Positions 16,033 to 25,616 of a DNA stretch of 64,000 nt are shown here, piece after piece (positions within the stretch are counted from its first letter, which is position 1; each line of letters begins with the position of its first letter). The position numbers and the translations under genes were made by a program. The DNA is taken from positions 62,001-126,000 of the forward strand of contig NZ_JAIEUL010000007.1 of assembly GCF_019599185.1 (NCBI RefSeq). Direction: 5' to 3'. The notes under the pieces were generated by a model that had not been told where the DNA came from, searched no databases, and saw only the letters and a program-made list of their open reading frames with translations. This stretch comes from Cryobacterium inferilacus (GTDB lineage Bacteria; Actinomycetota; Actinomycetes; Actinomycetales; Microbacteriaceae).

Positions 16033-17397
16033 TCAGGCCGGCGGAGCGGCCACCGGGCGCGGAACGATGCCATCGAAGACGGTGTCGTCGAGCGCACCGA
16101 CGGCGGCGACGGAGAACGGCCGGGAGGACATCTCCACCGCGAGCTGCTGCACGTCGTCCGCAGTGACCAGCGCCAGGCGGCGCAGCGCCTCGTCCAGGTC
16201 CACGAACTCGCCCAGGGTGATCTCCGAGCGGCCGAGCCTGGACATCCGGGTGTCTGAGTCTTCCAGGGCCAGGGCGGATGCGCCGGAGAGCTGGCCGGAC
16301 GCTCGCGTCATCTCGTCCGCGGTCACACCGTGTTCGGCGAGGCGGTGCAGCTCGTCGAGCATGATCTCGGCGACCTGCCCGGCCTTCGTGGGCGTGCAGC
16401 CGGCGTACATGCCGAAGATTCCGGCATCGGAGTAGCCGGGCGCGAACGAGTAGACCGAGTAGGCCAGGCCGCGCTTCTCGCGCACCTCCTGGAACAGGCG
16501 GGACGACATGCCGCCACCGAAGATGGAGGTGAGCACGTTCATCGCGACCCTGCGGTCGTCGGCGGCGACGAGCCCCGGTACGCCGATGAGCAGGTTCGCC
16601 TGCTCGAGCGGGCGGTGCACCACCGAGATGGGCTGCCCCTGGCTGATCACGGCGGCGGTGCCGGAGCGACGCCCGACCGGTGCGGCGTACTCGCTCAGAT
16701 CCCAGCCGGCCTGCAGCAGCGCCCGGGTGACGGCGGCAACGAGCACGTCGTGGTCGACGGCACCGGCCACGGTGACCACGAGATCCTGCGGCCGGTAGTT
16801 GGCCCGGTAATGTTCCCAGACCGCGTCCCGACTGGCGGCGCGGATGGTGTCTGGGCTGCCGCCGATCGGGCGGCCCAGCGGATGCCCGCCCATCACGGCC
16901 TGGAAGAACCTCTCGTTGGCCACGTCGGCCGGGTCGTCATCGGCCATCGCGAGTTCTTCGAGGATGACGCCGCGCTCGGTCTCGAATTCTGCCGGGTCGA
17001 GCAGCGACGAGGTGATCATGTCGGTGAGCACCTCGACGGCCATGGTCAGGTCGCGGTCCTGAACCTTGGCGTAGTAGCAGGTGTATTCCTTGGCGGTCAT
17101 CGCGTTGTGCTCGCCGCCGACGGCGTCGAAGGCGATGGCGATGTCGAGTGCGGTGCGCTGCTTGGTGCCCTTGAACAGCAGGTGTTCGAGGAAGTGGGTC
17201 GAGCCGAAGTGGCCTGGCTGTTCGTCGCGAGAGCCCACGGCGACCCAGTAGCCGATGGTGAGGCTGCGACTGCCTGGCACCTGCTCGGTCACGATGCGCA
17301 CACCGCTGGGCAGAACGGTCCGTCGCACGAGGGACTCGCCAGCGGCCCGAAACGATAGTTCGGTCAGGTCAAGAGGAAATTCAACGGCACCGTTCAT
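16033..17397 (-). CDS. M16 family zinc metallopeptidase
   Basis: 454 residues, the size of bacterial single-chain M16B peptidases. The inverted zinc motif HFLEH (His68, Glu71, His72) and the distal Glu in ERGVILEEL are present. The C-terminal half has the inactive-domain landmark GGGMSSRLFQEVREKRGLAYSVYS. The family degrades short peptides or targeting sequences in the cytoplasm. In actinobacteria this gene normally lies directly downstream of pnp and upstream of dapB. Here it is 3.5 kb from pnp with four genes between, and 14 kb from dapB. Confidence 0.95.
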   Translation of the reverse strand: MNGAVEFPLDLTELSFRAAGESLVRRTVLPSGVRIVTEQVPGSRSLTIGYWVAVGSRDEQPGHFGSTHFLEHLLFKGTKQRTALDIAIAFDAVGGEHNAMTAKEYTCYYAKVQDRDLTMAVEVLTDMITSSLLDPAEFETERGVILEELAMADDDPADVANERFFQAVMGGHPLGRPIGGSPDTIRAASRDAVWEHYRANYRPQDLVVTVAGAVDHDVLVAAVTRALLQAGWDLSEYAAPVGRRSGTAAVISQGQPISVVHRPLEQANLLIGVPGLVAADDRRVAMNVLTSIFGGGMSSRLFQEVREKRGLAYSVYSFAPGYSDAGIFGMYAGCTPTKAGQVAEIMLDELHRLAEHGVTADEMTRASGQLSGASALALEDSDTRMSRLGRSEITLGEFVDLDEALRRLALVTADDVQQLAVEMSSRPFSVAAVGALDDTVFDGIVPRPVAAPPA

Positions 17398-17751
17398 ATC
17401 CCTTCCACCTTACGACACCGCGCCGGGCGGAACCTGTTGCACCGGGCCGACGGGGGAAACCGGCGGCTCCCGGTGCCCTATTGCCCGGCGCCGGGTCGTG
17501 TTACTGTCGCGCTGTCGAAGGCCGGTGCCCTCCCCAAAACGCCGGGTTCGACGCCTCCCGCCGAACCGGGAGGACGCCGCACAACAGCCGTACCCGGGCG
17601 ACCCTAGCGCCCGGCACGATCCGATGGTGGTCGGTCGCCCTGGCGGCCGGCCACTGTCGTGTCGACACCCAGTCGTGTCGACACCCCGTCGTCGATACCC
17701 CGTCGGTGGCACCCCGTCGGTGGCACCCTGTCGATGCCGGTGCCCGCGAGC
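17398..17751. other. 354-base intergenic region between M16 peptidase and aldo/keto reductase
   Basis: No reading frame with coding character was seen. The right half (17656-17738) is a tandem repeat block described separately. The left half should hold the promoter of the M16 peptidase gene, which reads leftward, but I found no clear -35/-10 pair. Confidence 0.5.
17656..17738. repeat. Degenerate 14-16 bp tandem repeat
   Basis: Six head-to-tail units each start with GTCG and end in a C-run: GTCGTGTCGACACCC, GTCGTGTCGACACCCC, GTCGTCGATACCCC, GTCGGTGGCACCCC, GTCGGTGGCACCCT and a partial GTCGATGCC. The first two contain a GTCGAC palindrome. It lies 13 bases past the stop of the aldo/keto reductase gene. 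Confidence 0.85.
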
Positions 17752-18807
17752 TTACGCGGACACCCGACCGAGATCGACCATGTCGGCCCGGCCCAGTCGC
17801 ACCGACGCCGCGGCCACCAGGGCGTCCACGTGTTCCGGCCGGCTCGCGCTGGCCACGGGCGCCACCACATCGGCCTGGGCCAGCAGCCAGGCCAGGGCGA
17901 TGCTCGACGGCGCCACACCGTGGTCATCGGCGATGCGCTCCACCGTGGCGAGCACCTTGAGTCCGGCGCGGTTGAGGTATGCGGATGCGCGCCCGGCGCG
18001 AACCGTGTCGGTGAGGTCGGACTTGGAGTGGTACTTGCCCGTGAGAAAACCGTGCGCGAGCGCGAAGTACGGCATCACCGCAAGGCCCTGCGCATGGGTG
18101 ACCAGGGCCAGGGCGGATTCGAACGAGACCCGGTTCATCAGGTTGTACGGGGTCTCGATGGCGACGAAGCGGGGCAGCCCGTTCGCGGCGAGCACCCTGG
18201 CCTCCATCAGGCGTTCGGCCGTGAAGTTGGAGGCGGCGAGGTGGCGCACGGTGCCGCTGCGGATCAGGGTCTCCATCGCACCGAGGCTTTCTTCCAGCGG
18301 CACGTCCAGGTCGTCGTAGTGGAAGTGCAACAGGTCGATGTGATCGGTGCCGAGGCGTTCGAGGGAGGCGTGGACCGCACCGACGATGCTGCGGGGAGAC
18401 AGGCCGGGGTTGTCGCGGTTGCGGCCGATCTTGGTGGAGATGACGATGTCGTCGCGCACCCCGCGGGTGCGCATCCAGGAACCGATCACGACCTCGCTGC
18501 GACCGGCCGCGTAGCTGTCTGCCGTATCGAGGAGGTTGCCGCCGAGTTCGTAGTGCCGGTCCAGGATCGCCATGGCGGTGTCACCGTCGGTGGTCCAGCC
18601 GAACACACTGCAGCCCAGTGCAAGCGGGTGCACGCTGAGGTTGGTGTCGCCGATGGTGCGGCGCAGAGCACGCTGGGGGATGCGAGCGGTTGCGGGTGTC
18701 CTGGCGATCGATGCGGAGTCCAGCAGGCCCGCTGATGTGACCTCGACGCCCACGTTGCCCGCCTGCACCCCGTGAGTGCTCACACCGCCCCTGACCACCA
18801 TCACCAA
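17752..18807 (-). CDS. Aldo/keto reductase
   Basis: 351 residues as drawn. The conserved domain begins only near residue 49 (LRRTIGDTNLSVHPLALG), so the first 48 residues may be non-native and a later start is possible. Active-site elements are visible: NLLDTADSYAAGRSE (Asp and catalytic Tyr), VISTKIGR (Lys) and LLHFHYDD (His). The family reduces aldehydes and ketones with NADPH on a TIM barrel. The substrate is not readable. It is divergent from the glutathione peroxidase gene, and a role in detoxifying carbonyls from oxidative damage is a plausible but unproven link. Confidence 0.9.
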   Translation of the reverse strand: MVMVVRGGVSTHGVQAGNVGVEVTSAGLLDSASIARTPATARIPQRALRRTIGDTNLSVHPLALGCSVFGWTTDGDTAMAILDRHYELGGNLLDTADSYAAGRSEVVIGSWMRTRGVRDDIVISTKIGRNRDNPGLSPRSIVGAVHASLERLGTDHIDLLHFHYDDLDVPLEESLGAMETLIRSGTVRHLAASNFTAERLMEARVLAANGLPRFVAIETPYNLMNRVSFESALALVTHAQGLAVMPYFALAHGFLTGKYHSKSDLTDTVRAGRASAYLNRAGLKVLATVERIADDHGVAPSSIALAWLLAQADVVAPVASASRPEHVDALVAAASVRLGRADMVDLGRVSA

Positions 18808-18987
18808 CCGTCCTGCCTACCGTCATTCAGCCGCGCCAACCGCTCTATACAGCCGAGAATAACCCGATCCGCGTATTCCGCTGGGGGCGCGCGGTAAGCG
18901 TTACCGAAACGTGCGGGATACCCACCGAAACAGCCCAGGAAGGGCGCTCCCAGCCGCCGGTCCGGCTGCGAGAGTAGTCTTTTCGGC

Positions 18988-19491
18988 ATGTCACCCACCG
19001 CGCTTCACGACATCCCCCTCACCCTCATCGACGGCACCCCCACCACCTTCGGCCGATTCGCCGGCAAGACCGTGCTGGTGGTCAACGTGGCCTCCAAGTG
19101 CGGTTTCACGCCCCAGTACGCCGGCCTCGAAGCCCTGTACCGCCGGTTCGCCGACGACGGCCTAGTCGTGCTCGGAATGCCGTGCAACCAGTTCATGGGC
19201 GAGGAACCCGGTAGCGAAGACGACATCCAGCAGTTCTGCCAGCTGAACTTCGGGGTGACCTTCCCGCTCACCGCCAAGATCGACGTGCGCGGCAAGCACC
19301 AGCATCCGCTCTACGCCGAACTCACCGCGTTCAAGAAGGGTGTGCTGCCTGGCCTGATCAAGTGGAACTTCGAGAAGTTCCTGGTGAACGCGGACGGCGT
19401 CGTGGTCGACCGGTTCGCCTCCACCGTGGAACCGGAGTCTGACCAGCTGGTCGCCGCGATCGAGAAGGCGCTGGCAGACAAGGCCGCCTGA
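18988..19491 (+). CDS. Glutathione peroxidase family thiol peroxidase
   Basis: 167 residues, standard GPx length. The peroxidatic Cys38 sits in VASKCGFTPQY (selenocysteine in the animal enzymes), with partners Gln68 in MPCNQF and Trp126/Asn127 in WNFEKF. Cys84 in QQFCQ is placed like the resolving cysteine of thioredoxin-dependent GPx. Actinobacteria make mycothiol rather than glutathione, so thioredoxin is the likely reductant. The gene stands alone, divergent from the aldo/keto reductase. Confidence 0.95.
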   Translation: MSPTALHDIPLTLIDGTPTTFGRFAGKTVLVVNVASKCGFTPQYAGLEALYRRFADDGLVVLGMPCNQFMGEEPGSEDDIQQFCQLNFGVTFPLTAKIDVRGKHQHPLYAELTAFKKGVLPGLIKWNFEKFLVNADGVVVDRFASTVEPESDQLVAAIEKALADKAA

Positions 19492-19500
19492 GCGGGCCGG

Positions 19501-20163
19501 TCAGGCGTCCCAGCTGCACACGCAGAGTTCGTTACCCTCCGGGTCGGCGAGCACCCACCAGTCCGGCGCGTGTTCGTCGGTGAGCAGTACTCCCCCGACA
19601 TCGACGATGTCCTGCACCCGCTGTTCGCAGTCGGCTATCGGCACGTACACGTCCAGGTGGATGCGGTTGCGCTCGGTGCGCTGGATCTCCATGTGCTGGA
19701 ACCACACGCGCGGCCCCGTGCCACGCGGGTCGAGCAGTTCGATGTCGCCCGCCTGGCCCGATTCCAGGTAGCCCAGACCGACCCGCCAGAATGGCCGGAC
19801 CGCCTCCTCGTCGCTGCAGTCGATGGCCACGTCGGTGCGGGACGGCGGCAGTTGCGTCGCCTCGATCGACTGGGCCGCGGCCAGCTGTTGGATGCGCAGG
19901 GCGAGGTTCAGGTCCCGCTGGGTGACCCCGCCGGCATCGTGGGAGCTCAGCGTGAAGCCGACCTCACCGAAGGTCAGGGTGACGTCGGGGTGATGGTTCA
20001 ACGCATCGGCCTCGGCCGCGACGGCGTCGACGAGGGCCACTCCCGCCGCGAAGGTGCGCGTGCGGTAGCCGGCGTACAGGGAACCTTCCAGGTGGATGAA
20101 GTCTCCCCCGGCGAGGACCGAGTGGGTCTGGGTGGGGGTCAGGGTCTCGCGGCTGTCGGTCAC
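19501..20163 (-). CDS. Fusion of pterin-4a-carbinolamine dehydratase-like and VOC domains
   Basis: 220 residues from the GTG at 20163, with GGGAGAG upstream. Residues 1-105 resemble 4a-hydroxytetrahydrobiopterin dehydratase, with the signature ALNHHPDVTLTFGEVGFTLSSH and LALRIQQLA. Residues 110-220 form a vicinal-oxygen-chelate/glyoxalase-like domain ending in WWVLADPEGNELCVCSW. Both enzyme types are known, and the fusion occurs in other actinobacteria from memory. No aromatic amino acid hydroxylase is in the window, so the substrate is unknown. It is convergent with the peroxidase gene, nine bases apart. Confidence 0.88.
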   Translation of the reverse strand: MTDSRETLTPTQTHSVLAGGDFIHLEGSLYAGYRTRTFAAGVALVDAVAAEADALNHHPDVTLTFGEVGFTLSSHDAGGVTQRDLNLALRIQQLAAAQSIEATQLPPSRTDVAIDCSDEEAVRPFWRVGLGYLESGQAGDIELLDPRGTGPRVWFQHMEIQRTERNRIHLDVYVPIADCEQRVQDIVDVGGVLLTDEHAPDWWVLADPEGNELCVCSWDA

Positions 20164-20295
20164 CCGACCACTCTCCCGCTCCCCGTGCACCGGGTCAAGC
20201 CTGGTGGTCTTCGCCGAGGCTGGCGCGAGCAGGTTCGGCGACCCGCGAAAAGCCGACCGCTTCCGCCTCGCGCACCCATATCCCGCAACAGTGCG

Positions 20296-20334
20296 CATTG
20301 TGCCCTGTTCGAGGGACATTGTGCGTGCTAGCGT
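20296..20334 (+). promoter_or_regulatory. Candidate promoter/operator of the AsnC-type regulator
   Basis: CATTGTGC occurs at 20296-20303 and again at 20317-20324, exactly 21 bases apart and so on the same DNA face, as expected for Lrp/AsnC dimers. An extended -10-like TGCTAGCGT (20327-20334 region) lies just before the start at 20343. Autoregulation is common in this family; here it is inference. Confidence 0.35.
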
Positions 20335-20342
20335 CAGGCAGT

Positions 20343-20819
20343 ATGCACCGTCTGGATAAAGTCGACTTCGAACTCCTCCGGGCGCTGTGCGCCGAACCGC
20401 ACAGCAGCTTCGTGAGCCTTGCCCACACCCTCGGACTGTCCCGCAACACCGTGCAGGCGCGGATGACCCGGCTCGAGGAGTCGCAGGTGTTCCTCGACTT
20501 CGACCGTCGCATCAGCGCCGCGGCGCTGGGCTACCCGCTGACGGCGTTCATCGAGGTGTACATCGAGCAGAAACAGGCGGCGGAGATCATCGCCGCGCTC
20601 ACGCAGATCCCCGAGATCGTGCAGGCGCACGGCATGAGCGGTGCCGCAGACCTGCTGGTGCGGGTGGCGTGCGCCGACGCGGAGGACCTCTTCCGGATCG
20701 ACCGCACCATCCTCGCCTGCGACGGGGTGGAACGCACCGAAACCTCCCTCGCCATGGGTGAGCTGATCCCGTTCCGGGTCACACCGCTGCTCGAGCGCGG
20801 TGTGCAGCCGCGCGGCTGA
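20343..20819 (+). CDS. Lrp/AsnC family transcriptional regulator
   Basis: 158 residues. The N-terminal winged helix-turn-helix is visible (FELLRALCAEPHSSFVSLAHTLGLSRNTVQARMTRLEE), followed by the RAM ligand-binding domain (YPLTAFIEVYIEQKQAAEIIAALTQIPEIVQAHGMSGAADLLVRV). These proteins bind amino acids or related metabolites and form octamers. The target genes are unknown. The divergent neighbour is the PCD-VOC gene, a possible target since pterin-dependent steps act on aromatic amino acids. It is followed by a strong bidirectional terminator. Confidence 0.93.
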   Translation: MHRLDKVDFELLRALCAEPHSSFVSLAHTLGLSRNTVQARMTRLEESQVFLDFDRRISAAALGYPLTAFIEVYIEQKQAAEIIAALTQIPEIVQAHGMSGAADLLVRVACADAEDLFRIDRTILACDGVERTETSLAMGELIPFRVTPLLERGVQPRG

Positions 20820-20866
20820 ACCACACCAACCGCACCAGCCCCGGCCGCCGCATCCGCTGCACGCGC

Positions 20867-20902
20867 AAAAAACCCGTCCTGCCGAAGCAGGACGGGCTTT
20901 CT
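20867..20902. terminator. Bidirectional terminator between asnC-type gene and pnp
   Basis: A perfect 10-bp stem, CCCGTCCTGC (20873-20882) with GCAGGACGGG (20887-20896), closes a CGAA tetraloop. It is preceded by six A and followed by CTTTCTGTCTT, so it can end transcription from both convergent genes. Confidence 0.9.
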
Positions 20903-20947
20903 GTCTTACCGACGCACCTGGCGAGAGGTGGTCGGCAGAACTAGTGA

Positions 20948-23236
20948 CTAACCTTCGGCCGGAGCTTCGGGTCCCTCTGATGCGGCGTCGCGACCGTGCG
21001 TGTCGGCCTCATCGGCGAGGACCGGAGCGAGCGAAAGCTTGCCACGGTCGTCAATCTTGGTGATCTCAACGAGGACCTTCTGGCCCACGCCGAGGACGTC
21101 TTCGACGTTCTCCACGCGCTTGCCGCCGGCGAGCTTGCGCACTTCAGAGATGTGCAGCAGGCCGTCCTTGCCCGGGAGGAGCGAGACGAAGGCGCCGAAA
21201 GCGGCGATCTTCACGACAGTTCCGAGGAACTGCTCGCCGACCTCGGGGTTGGTGGGATTCGCGACGGAGTTGACCATGATGCGAGCGGCCTCGGCCGACG
21301 GACCATCGACAGCGCCGATGTACACGGTGCCGTCTTCCTCGATCGAGATGTCGGCTCCGGTCTCGTCCTGGATCGAGTTGATCATCTTGCCCTTCGGGCC
21401 GATGAGCTCGCCGATCTTGTCGACGGGGATCTGCACGCTGATCACGCGGGGCGCGGTCGGTGCCATCTCGTCTGGGGCGTCGATCGCGGCGTTCAGCACG
21501 GCGAGGATCGTCGTGCGAGCATCCTTCGCCTGCGTCAGCGCGCCGGCCAGGACCGACGCGGGAATGCCGTCGAGCTTGGTGTCGAGCTGGATCGCGGTGA
21601 CGAACTCGGCCGTGCCGGCAACCTTGAAGTCCATGTCGCCGAGGGCGTCTTCGGCACCGAGGATGTCGGTGAGAGCCGCGTAGCGGGTCTTGCCGTCGAC
21701 GGTGTCGGAGATGAGGCCCATCGCGATGCCGGCGACCGGTGCGCGCAGCGGCACTCCGGCGTTCAGCATCGACAGGGTGGAGGCGCAGACGGAACCCATC
21801 GAGGTGGATCCGTTGGAGCTGAGCGCCTCGGACACCTGACGGATGGCGTACGGGAATTCCTCCCGGCTGGGCAGCACGGGAACCAGGGCACGCTCAGCGA
21901 GCGCTCCGTGGCCGATCTCGCGACGCTTGGGCGTGCCGACCCGACCGGTTTCACCGGTGGAGTACGGCGGGAAGTTGTAGTTGTGCATGTAACGCTTCTT
22001 GGTGACCGGGCTCAGGGAGTCGATCGTCTGCTCGAGCTTGAGCATGTTCAGCGTGGTGACACCCAGGATCTGGGTCTCGCCGCGCTGGAAGATAGCGGAA
22101 CCGTGCACGCGCGGGATGACCGCAACCTCGGCGTCGAGCGGGCGGATGTCGGCCAGGCCGCGTCCGTCCATGCGAACACCCTCGTTGAGCACGCGGGAGC
22201 GCACGACGAGCTTGGTGACGGACTTGTATGCCGCGCCGACCTGGTTGTTGGCGGTGGCGGGCAGCTCGCCGGCTTCGACCTTGGCCGCGATGGCGGTCTT
22301 GACGGATGCCTTGAGCACGTCGTCGGCATCCTGACGCGCGATCTTGTCGGCGATCAGGTAGACGTCCTTGAGGCCGTCGTACGCGAGGGCTGCGACGGCG
22401 TCGTAGGTCTCGGGGGTGTACGGCGGGAACAGCGGGTAGTTGCCGGTGGGCTTGGAGGCCGCGGCGGCCACCTGCTGCTGGGCGACGACGAGCTGCTTGA
22501 TGAACGGCTTGGACGCCTCGATGCCCTCGGCGATGACCTCTTCGTTCGGCTTGATGGCGCCGCCCTGGATCAGCGTCCAGGCGTTGTCGGTCGCTTCGGC
22601 CTCGATCATCATGATCGCGACGTCTTCGCTGCCATCGGCATCCGTCACAACGCGGCCGGCGACGACCATGCTGAACACGGCGTCAACGACCTGCGAGTGC
22701 TTCGGGAAGGCGACCCACTGGCCGGAGCCGTTGTCGTCGGGGATGAGGGCGACGCGGACGCCACCGATCGGGCCGGAGAACGGCAGGCCGGCGATCTGGG
22801 TCGACATGGACGCGGCGTTGATGGCCAGCACGTCGTAGTACTCGTCGGGCGCGATGGCCAGAACGGTCACGACAACCTGGATCTCGTTGCGGAGTCCGTC
22901 GACGAACGACGGGCGCAGCGGCCGGTCGATCAGACGGCAGGTGAGGATCGCTTCGGTCGACGGGCGACCTTCGCGGCGGAAGAAGCTGCCCGGGATGCGG
23001 CCAGCGGCGTACATGCGCTCTTCAACATCGATGGTCAGCGGGAAGAAGTCGAAGTTGTCCTTCGGCTGCTTGCTGGCGCTCGTGGCGGAGAGAAGCATGG
23101 TCTCTTCGTCGATGTAGGCGGCGGCTGAGCCCTGTGCCTGCTGGGCGAGACGCCCGGTTTCGAAACGGATGGTGCGCTTGCCGTACTTGCCGTTGTCAAT
23201 AACGGTTTCGGCGAACGTGATTTCTGGACCCTCCAT
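20948..23236 (-). CDS. pnp: Polyribonucleotide nucleotidyltransferase
   Basis: 762 residues. It has two RNase PH domains (for example [31 protein letters not shown] and, in the second, [32 protein letters not shown]). A KH domain with [16 protein letters not shown] starts near residue 594 and an S1 domain near 664 ([27 protein letters not shown]), then an acidic Ala/Glu tail. PNPase degrades mRNA 3'-5' using phosphate and is part of the degradosome. The start has AAAGGAG upstream. rpsO, normally directly upstream of pnp, is 12 kb away here on the same strand. Confidence 0.99.
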   Translation of the reverse strand: MEGPEITFAETVIDNGKYGKRTIRFETGRLAQQAQGSAAAYIDEETMLLSATSASKQPKDNFDFFPLTIDVEERMYAAGRIPGSFFRREGRPSTEAILTCRLIDRPLRPSFVDGLRNEIQVVVTVLAIAPDEYYDVLAINAASMSTQIAGLPFSGPIGGVRVALIPDDNGSGQWVAFPKHSQVVDAVFSMVVAGRVVTDADGSEDVAIMMIEAEATDNAWTLIQGGAIKPNEEVIAEGIEASKPFIKQLVVAQQQVAAAASKPTGNYPLFPPYTPETYDAVAALAYDGLKDVYLIADKIARQDADDVLKASVKTAIAAKVEAGELPATANNQVGAAYKSVTKLVVRSRVLNEGVRMDGRGLADIRPLDAEVAVIPRVHGSAIFQRGETQILGVTTLNMLKLEQTIDSLSPVTKKRYMHNYNFPPYSTGETGRVGTPKRREIGHGALAERALVPVLPSREEFPYAIRQVSEALSSNGSTSMGSVCASTLSMLNAGVPLRAPVAGIAMGLISDTVDGKTRYAALTDILGAEDALGDMDFKVAGTAEFVTAIQLDTKLDGIPASVLAGALTQAKDARTTILAVLNAAIDAPDEMAPTAPRVISVQIPVDKIGELIGPKGKMINSIQDETGADISIEEDGTVYIGAVDGPSAEAARIMVNSVANPTNPEVGEQFLGTVVKIAAFGAFVSLLPGKDGLLHISEVRKLAGGKRVENVEDVLGVGQKVLVEITKIDDRGKLSLAPVLADEADTHGRDAASEGPEAPAEG

Positions 23237-23491
23237 ATGGGGGTTCTCTCCTTTGTTTAGACTCGTTTGCCCGTGTGGCGCGCGAGTGGGACATCGGAGC
23301 AGGATCAGGCAGGACTAGCTGCCGAACATGTGTTGGGCGCTGACGTTGCTGGCCACCAGTAGAAATTCACCAACGGCGCCTGGTCAGGCGTGTTGGGAAA
23401 CCACCACCGAGGACCAGCGTCTTGCCAGTCTGCTCCGGGTGTTGCGCGGTGAATCCGAAGATCCACCTCGTCAAGCCTAGCAGAGCAGGGC

Positions 23492-24475
23492 TTAAACGAT
23501 AGGGATGCGGGCGTCGAAGACCGGTCCGTCGGCGCAGACCAGCGGGCCCTCCACGCTCGCGTCGGTGCGCACAGGGGCGGCGCAGCCGTGGCAGTAGCCC
23601 AGGCCGCAGGCCATGTGCGCCTCCAGCGACGCCTGCACCGGCACGCCCCAGAAGGCGCCGAGTTCGGCGGCCAGCCTGGCGAGCACGCCGGCGCCGCAAA
23701 CCATGACGACATCGGGCGGGGTTCGCTCCGGAGTCGATGCGTCGAAGTGGTCGCGCAGCCGGGCGGCCAGGGTGGTCAGGGCGCTAGAACCGTCTCGGTC
23801 GGTGGCTTCGAGCACCCGCACACCCAGTTCGGCGCAGTCGGCCCGGCCGAGCAGTTGCTCCGGGCGTTGGCCGCTGAGCACCATGGTGGTGCGGATGCCC
23901 AAAGCCGCGGCATCCTCGGCGGCGCCCATCACGCCGCAGATACCGACGCCGCGGCCGATCAACAGGGCGGATGCGGCACCGGCGGCGAACTCGAAGCCGC
24001 GGCCGAGCGGGCCGGTCACCTGCAGCGTCGCACCGACGGCAACGGCGGCGAGGGCACGGGTGCCGCGGCCGACGATGCCGTAGATCAACTCGATGGTGCC
24101 GGGCGTTCCGGGTCTTTCGGGTGTGCCGGCGATGGCCGCTCGGCGACGGTGGATGGCCATTGGGCGCGGCAGGAGGATGCGGTCGCCGCCGCTGGGCGGC
24201 ACCGTGAGCATCACGAACTGGCCGGCCTGCGCGGTGTGCGCGATGGTGCTGCTGGCCAGGACCAGCCGGCGGTAGCGCTCCCCCACCGGCTCGTGCACGA
24301 GAACCTCGGCGTCGTCCCAGACCGGTTGCGGGCGTGGCCCGGCCTGGCGCGGACGCACCGAGATGAGTCCGTCCAACGCCGCGGCATCCGCCTCGGCACA
24401 GACCCGCGCCTGCGCGGCGGCCGCCCGGCGCGCCGCGTCAGCGGTCCTGCGCTCGTCGAGCGTGTCAATGCTCAC
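23492..24475 (-). CDS. pyrK: Dihydroorotate dehydrogenase electron transfer subunit
   Basis: 327 residues from the GTG at 24475, which overlaps the pyrD stop (GTGA). It has a ferredoxin-reductase-like FAD/NAD fold (GQFVMLTVPP, RPMAIHRRR, LLIGRGVGICGVMG) and a C-terminal [2Fe-2S] cluster with cysteines in HMACGLGYCHGC and LVCADG. PyrK passes electrons from the FMN of PyrD to NAD+, making a class 1B dihydroorotate dehydrogenase. The other pyrimidine genes are not in the window. About 60 extra Ala/Arg-rich residues precede the conserved core. Confidence 0.93.
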   Translation of the reverse strand: MSIDTLDERRTADAARRAAAAQARVCAEADAAALDGLISVRPRQAGPRPQPVWDDAEVLVHEPVGERYRRLVLASSTIAHTAQAGQFVMLTVPPSGGDRILLPRPMAIHRRRAAIAGTPERPGTPGTIELIYGIVGRGTRALAAVAVGATLQVTGPLGRGFEFAAGAASALLIGRGVGICGVMGAAEDAAALGIRTTMVLSGQRPEQLLGRADCAELGVRVLEATDRDGSSALTTLAARLRDHFDASTPERTPPDVVMVCGAGVLARLAAELGAFWGVPVQASLEAHMACGLGYCHGCAAPVRTDASVEGPLVCADGPVFDARIPIV

Positions 24476-25464
24476 AGTGCGGCCTCCAACTCGAGCAACT
24501 CGCGGATACTGCCGAGGCCGGCAATCAGGCACCGCTCCCGCAACCCCCGAGCCACCTCCACCGCCGCGAACGGCCGCGCGAAGCTCGCGGTGCCCACCTG
24601 CACGGCGCTGGCGCCCACCGAGAAGTAATCCAGGGCATCCTCGACGCTCTCGACGCCGCCGCAGGCGATCACCGGGATCTGCACCGCCCGCGAGGCGAGC
24701 CAGACCAGGCGCAGCACGATCGGCTTGATCGCCGGCCCGGAGAGGCCGCCGATGACGTTGCCGAGAATCGGCCGGCGCGTGAGCGCCGCCAGCGGCATCG
24801 CGGGGATGGAGTTGGCCACGCAGACCCCGTCCGCTCCGGCTTCCTCTGCGGCCAGGGCGCAGTCGGCGATGGACGCGACCAGCACCGGCAGTTTGACGAT
24901 GATCGGCCGATCGGTGACGAGGCGAACGGCGGCAACGACAGCGCGGATGGCGGCGGGGTCCGAGCCGATGTCGGTGCCGTCCCGGTCGAGGTTGGGGCAG
25001 GACACGTTGAGCTCGTAGGCGGCTCCGTGCTCGCCGAGGGCGGCGACGACCGGGGCGTATTCGCTCACCCGGTGCCCGCCGACGCTGATGATGGTGGGCA
25101 CGGTCAGGGCCGCGTAGCGCGGGTGCAGTTCGTCCAGGTAGCCGGCCGGGCCGCGACTGGGGATGCCGACGCTGTTGACCATGCCGGCGGGGATCTCGGT
25201 GAGCCGGTGCACGGGGTTGCCGCCGCGGGCGGAGCCGAAGACGGTCTTGGTGACGGTGGCGCCGAGTTCGCCCACGGGGATGAGCGCGCCGAGCTCCGGG
25301 CCGAAGCAGCCGGATGCCGGCATGACCGGGGTGTGCAGGGTGAGGTTGCCGATGCGCACGGAGAGGTCAACGGCGGGGGCACCGGCTGCCGTACCGACCG
25401 GCGCGGCGGCGAAGAACGCGGCGCGGGCATCCGGCTGGTCGGTGTCTGAACGTACGGCGACCAT
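24472..25464 (-). CDS. pyrD: Dihydroorotate dehydrogenase catalytic subunit (class 1B)
   Basis: 330 residues from ATG 25464; a GTG nine codons upstream (25491) is an alternative. FMN-barrel signatures are TPVMPASGCFGPE, AYELNVSCPNLD (the region with the class 1B catalytic Cys), IVKLPVL and GVCVANSI. VIACGGVESVEDALDYFSVGASAVQVGTA is the phosphate-binding end. It oxidises dihydroorotate to orotate in UMP synthesis. The class 1B type is confirmed by the coupled pyrK. It is interesting that a pyrD-pyrK pair, not a quinone-linked class 2 enzyme, is used here. Confidence 0.95.
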   Translation of the reverse strand: MVAVRSDTDQPDARAAFFAAAPVGTAAGAPAVDLSVRIGNLTLHTPVMPASGCFGPELGALIPVGELGATVTKTVFGSARGGNPVHRLTEIPAGMVNSVGIPSRGPAGYLDELHPRYAALTVPTIISVGGHRVSEYAPVVAALGEHGAAYELNVSCPNLDRDGTDIGSDPAAIRAVVAAVRLVTDRPIIVKLPVLVASIADCALAAEEAGADGVCVANSIPAMPLAALTRRPILGNVIGGLSGPAIKPIVLRLVWLASRAVQIPVIACGGVESVEDALDYFSVGASAVQVGTASFARPFAAVEVARGLRERCLIAGLGSIRELLELEAAL

Positions 25465-25616
25465 GTGACGACCTGTCTGCGCGGTTGTCACGGCGTCCGT
25501 CTCTCAGGACGCACTCTCTCCGGCGCACCGCGACTCAGTCTGCCGCGCACCCCGCGCCGTCAGCAGAGCCGAAAGTCCCGGCAGCTGCTCGCTCGGATGC
25601 CCGGCCACGCACTGAA

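Noticed and set aside
20996..23128. 710-codon open frame opposite pnp
   Set aside because: Antisense to a certain gene and composed of low-complexity residues.
23305..23712. 136-codon frame between pnp and pyrK
   Set aside because: It overlaps the pyrK coding end in another frame and is rich in Arg/Ala/Pro; not credible.
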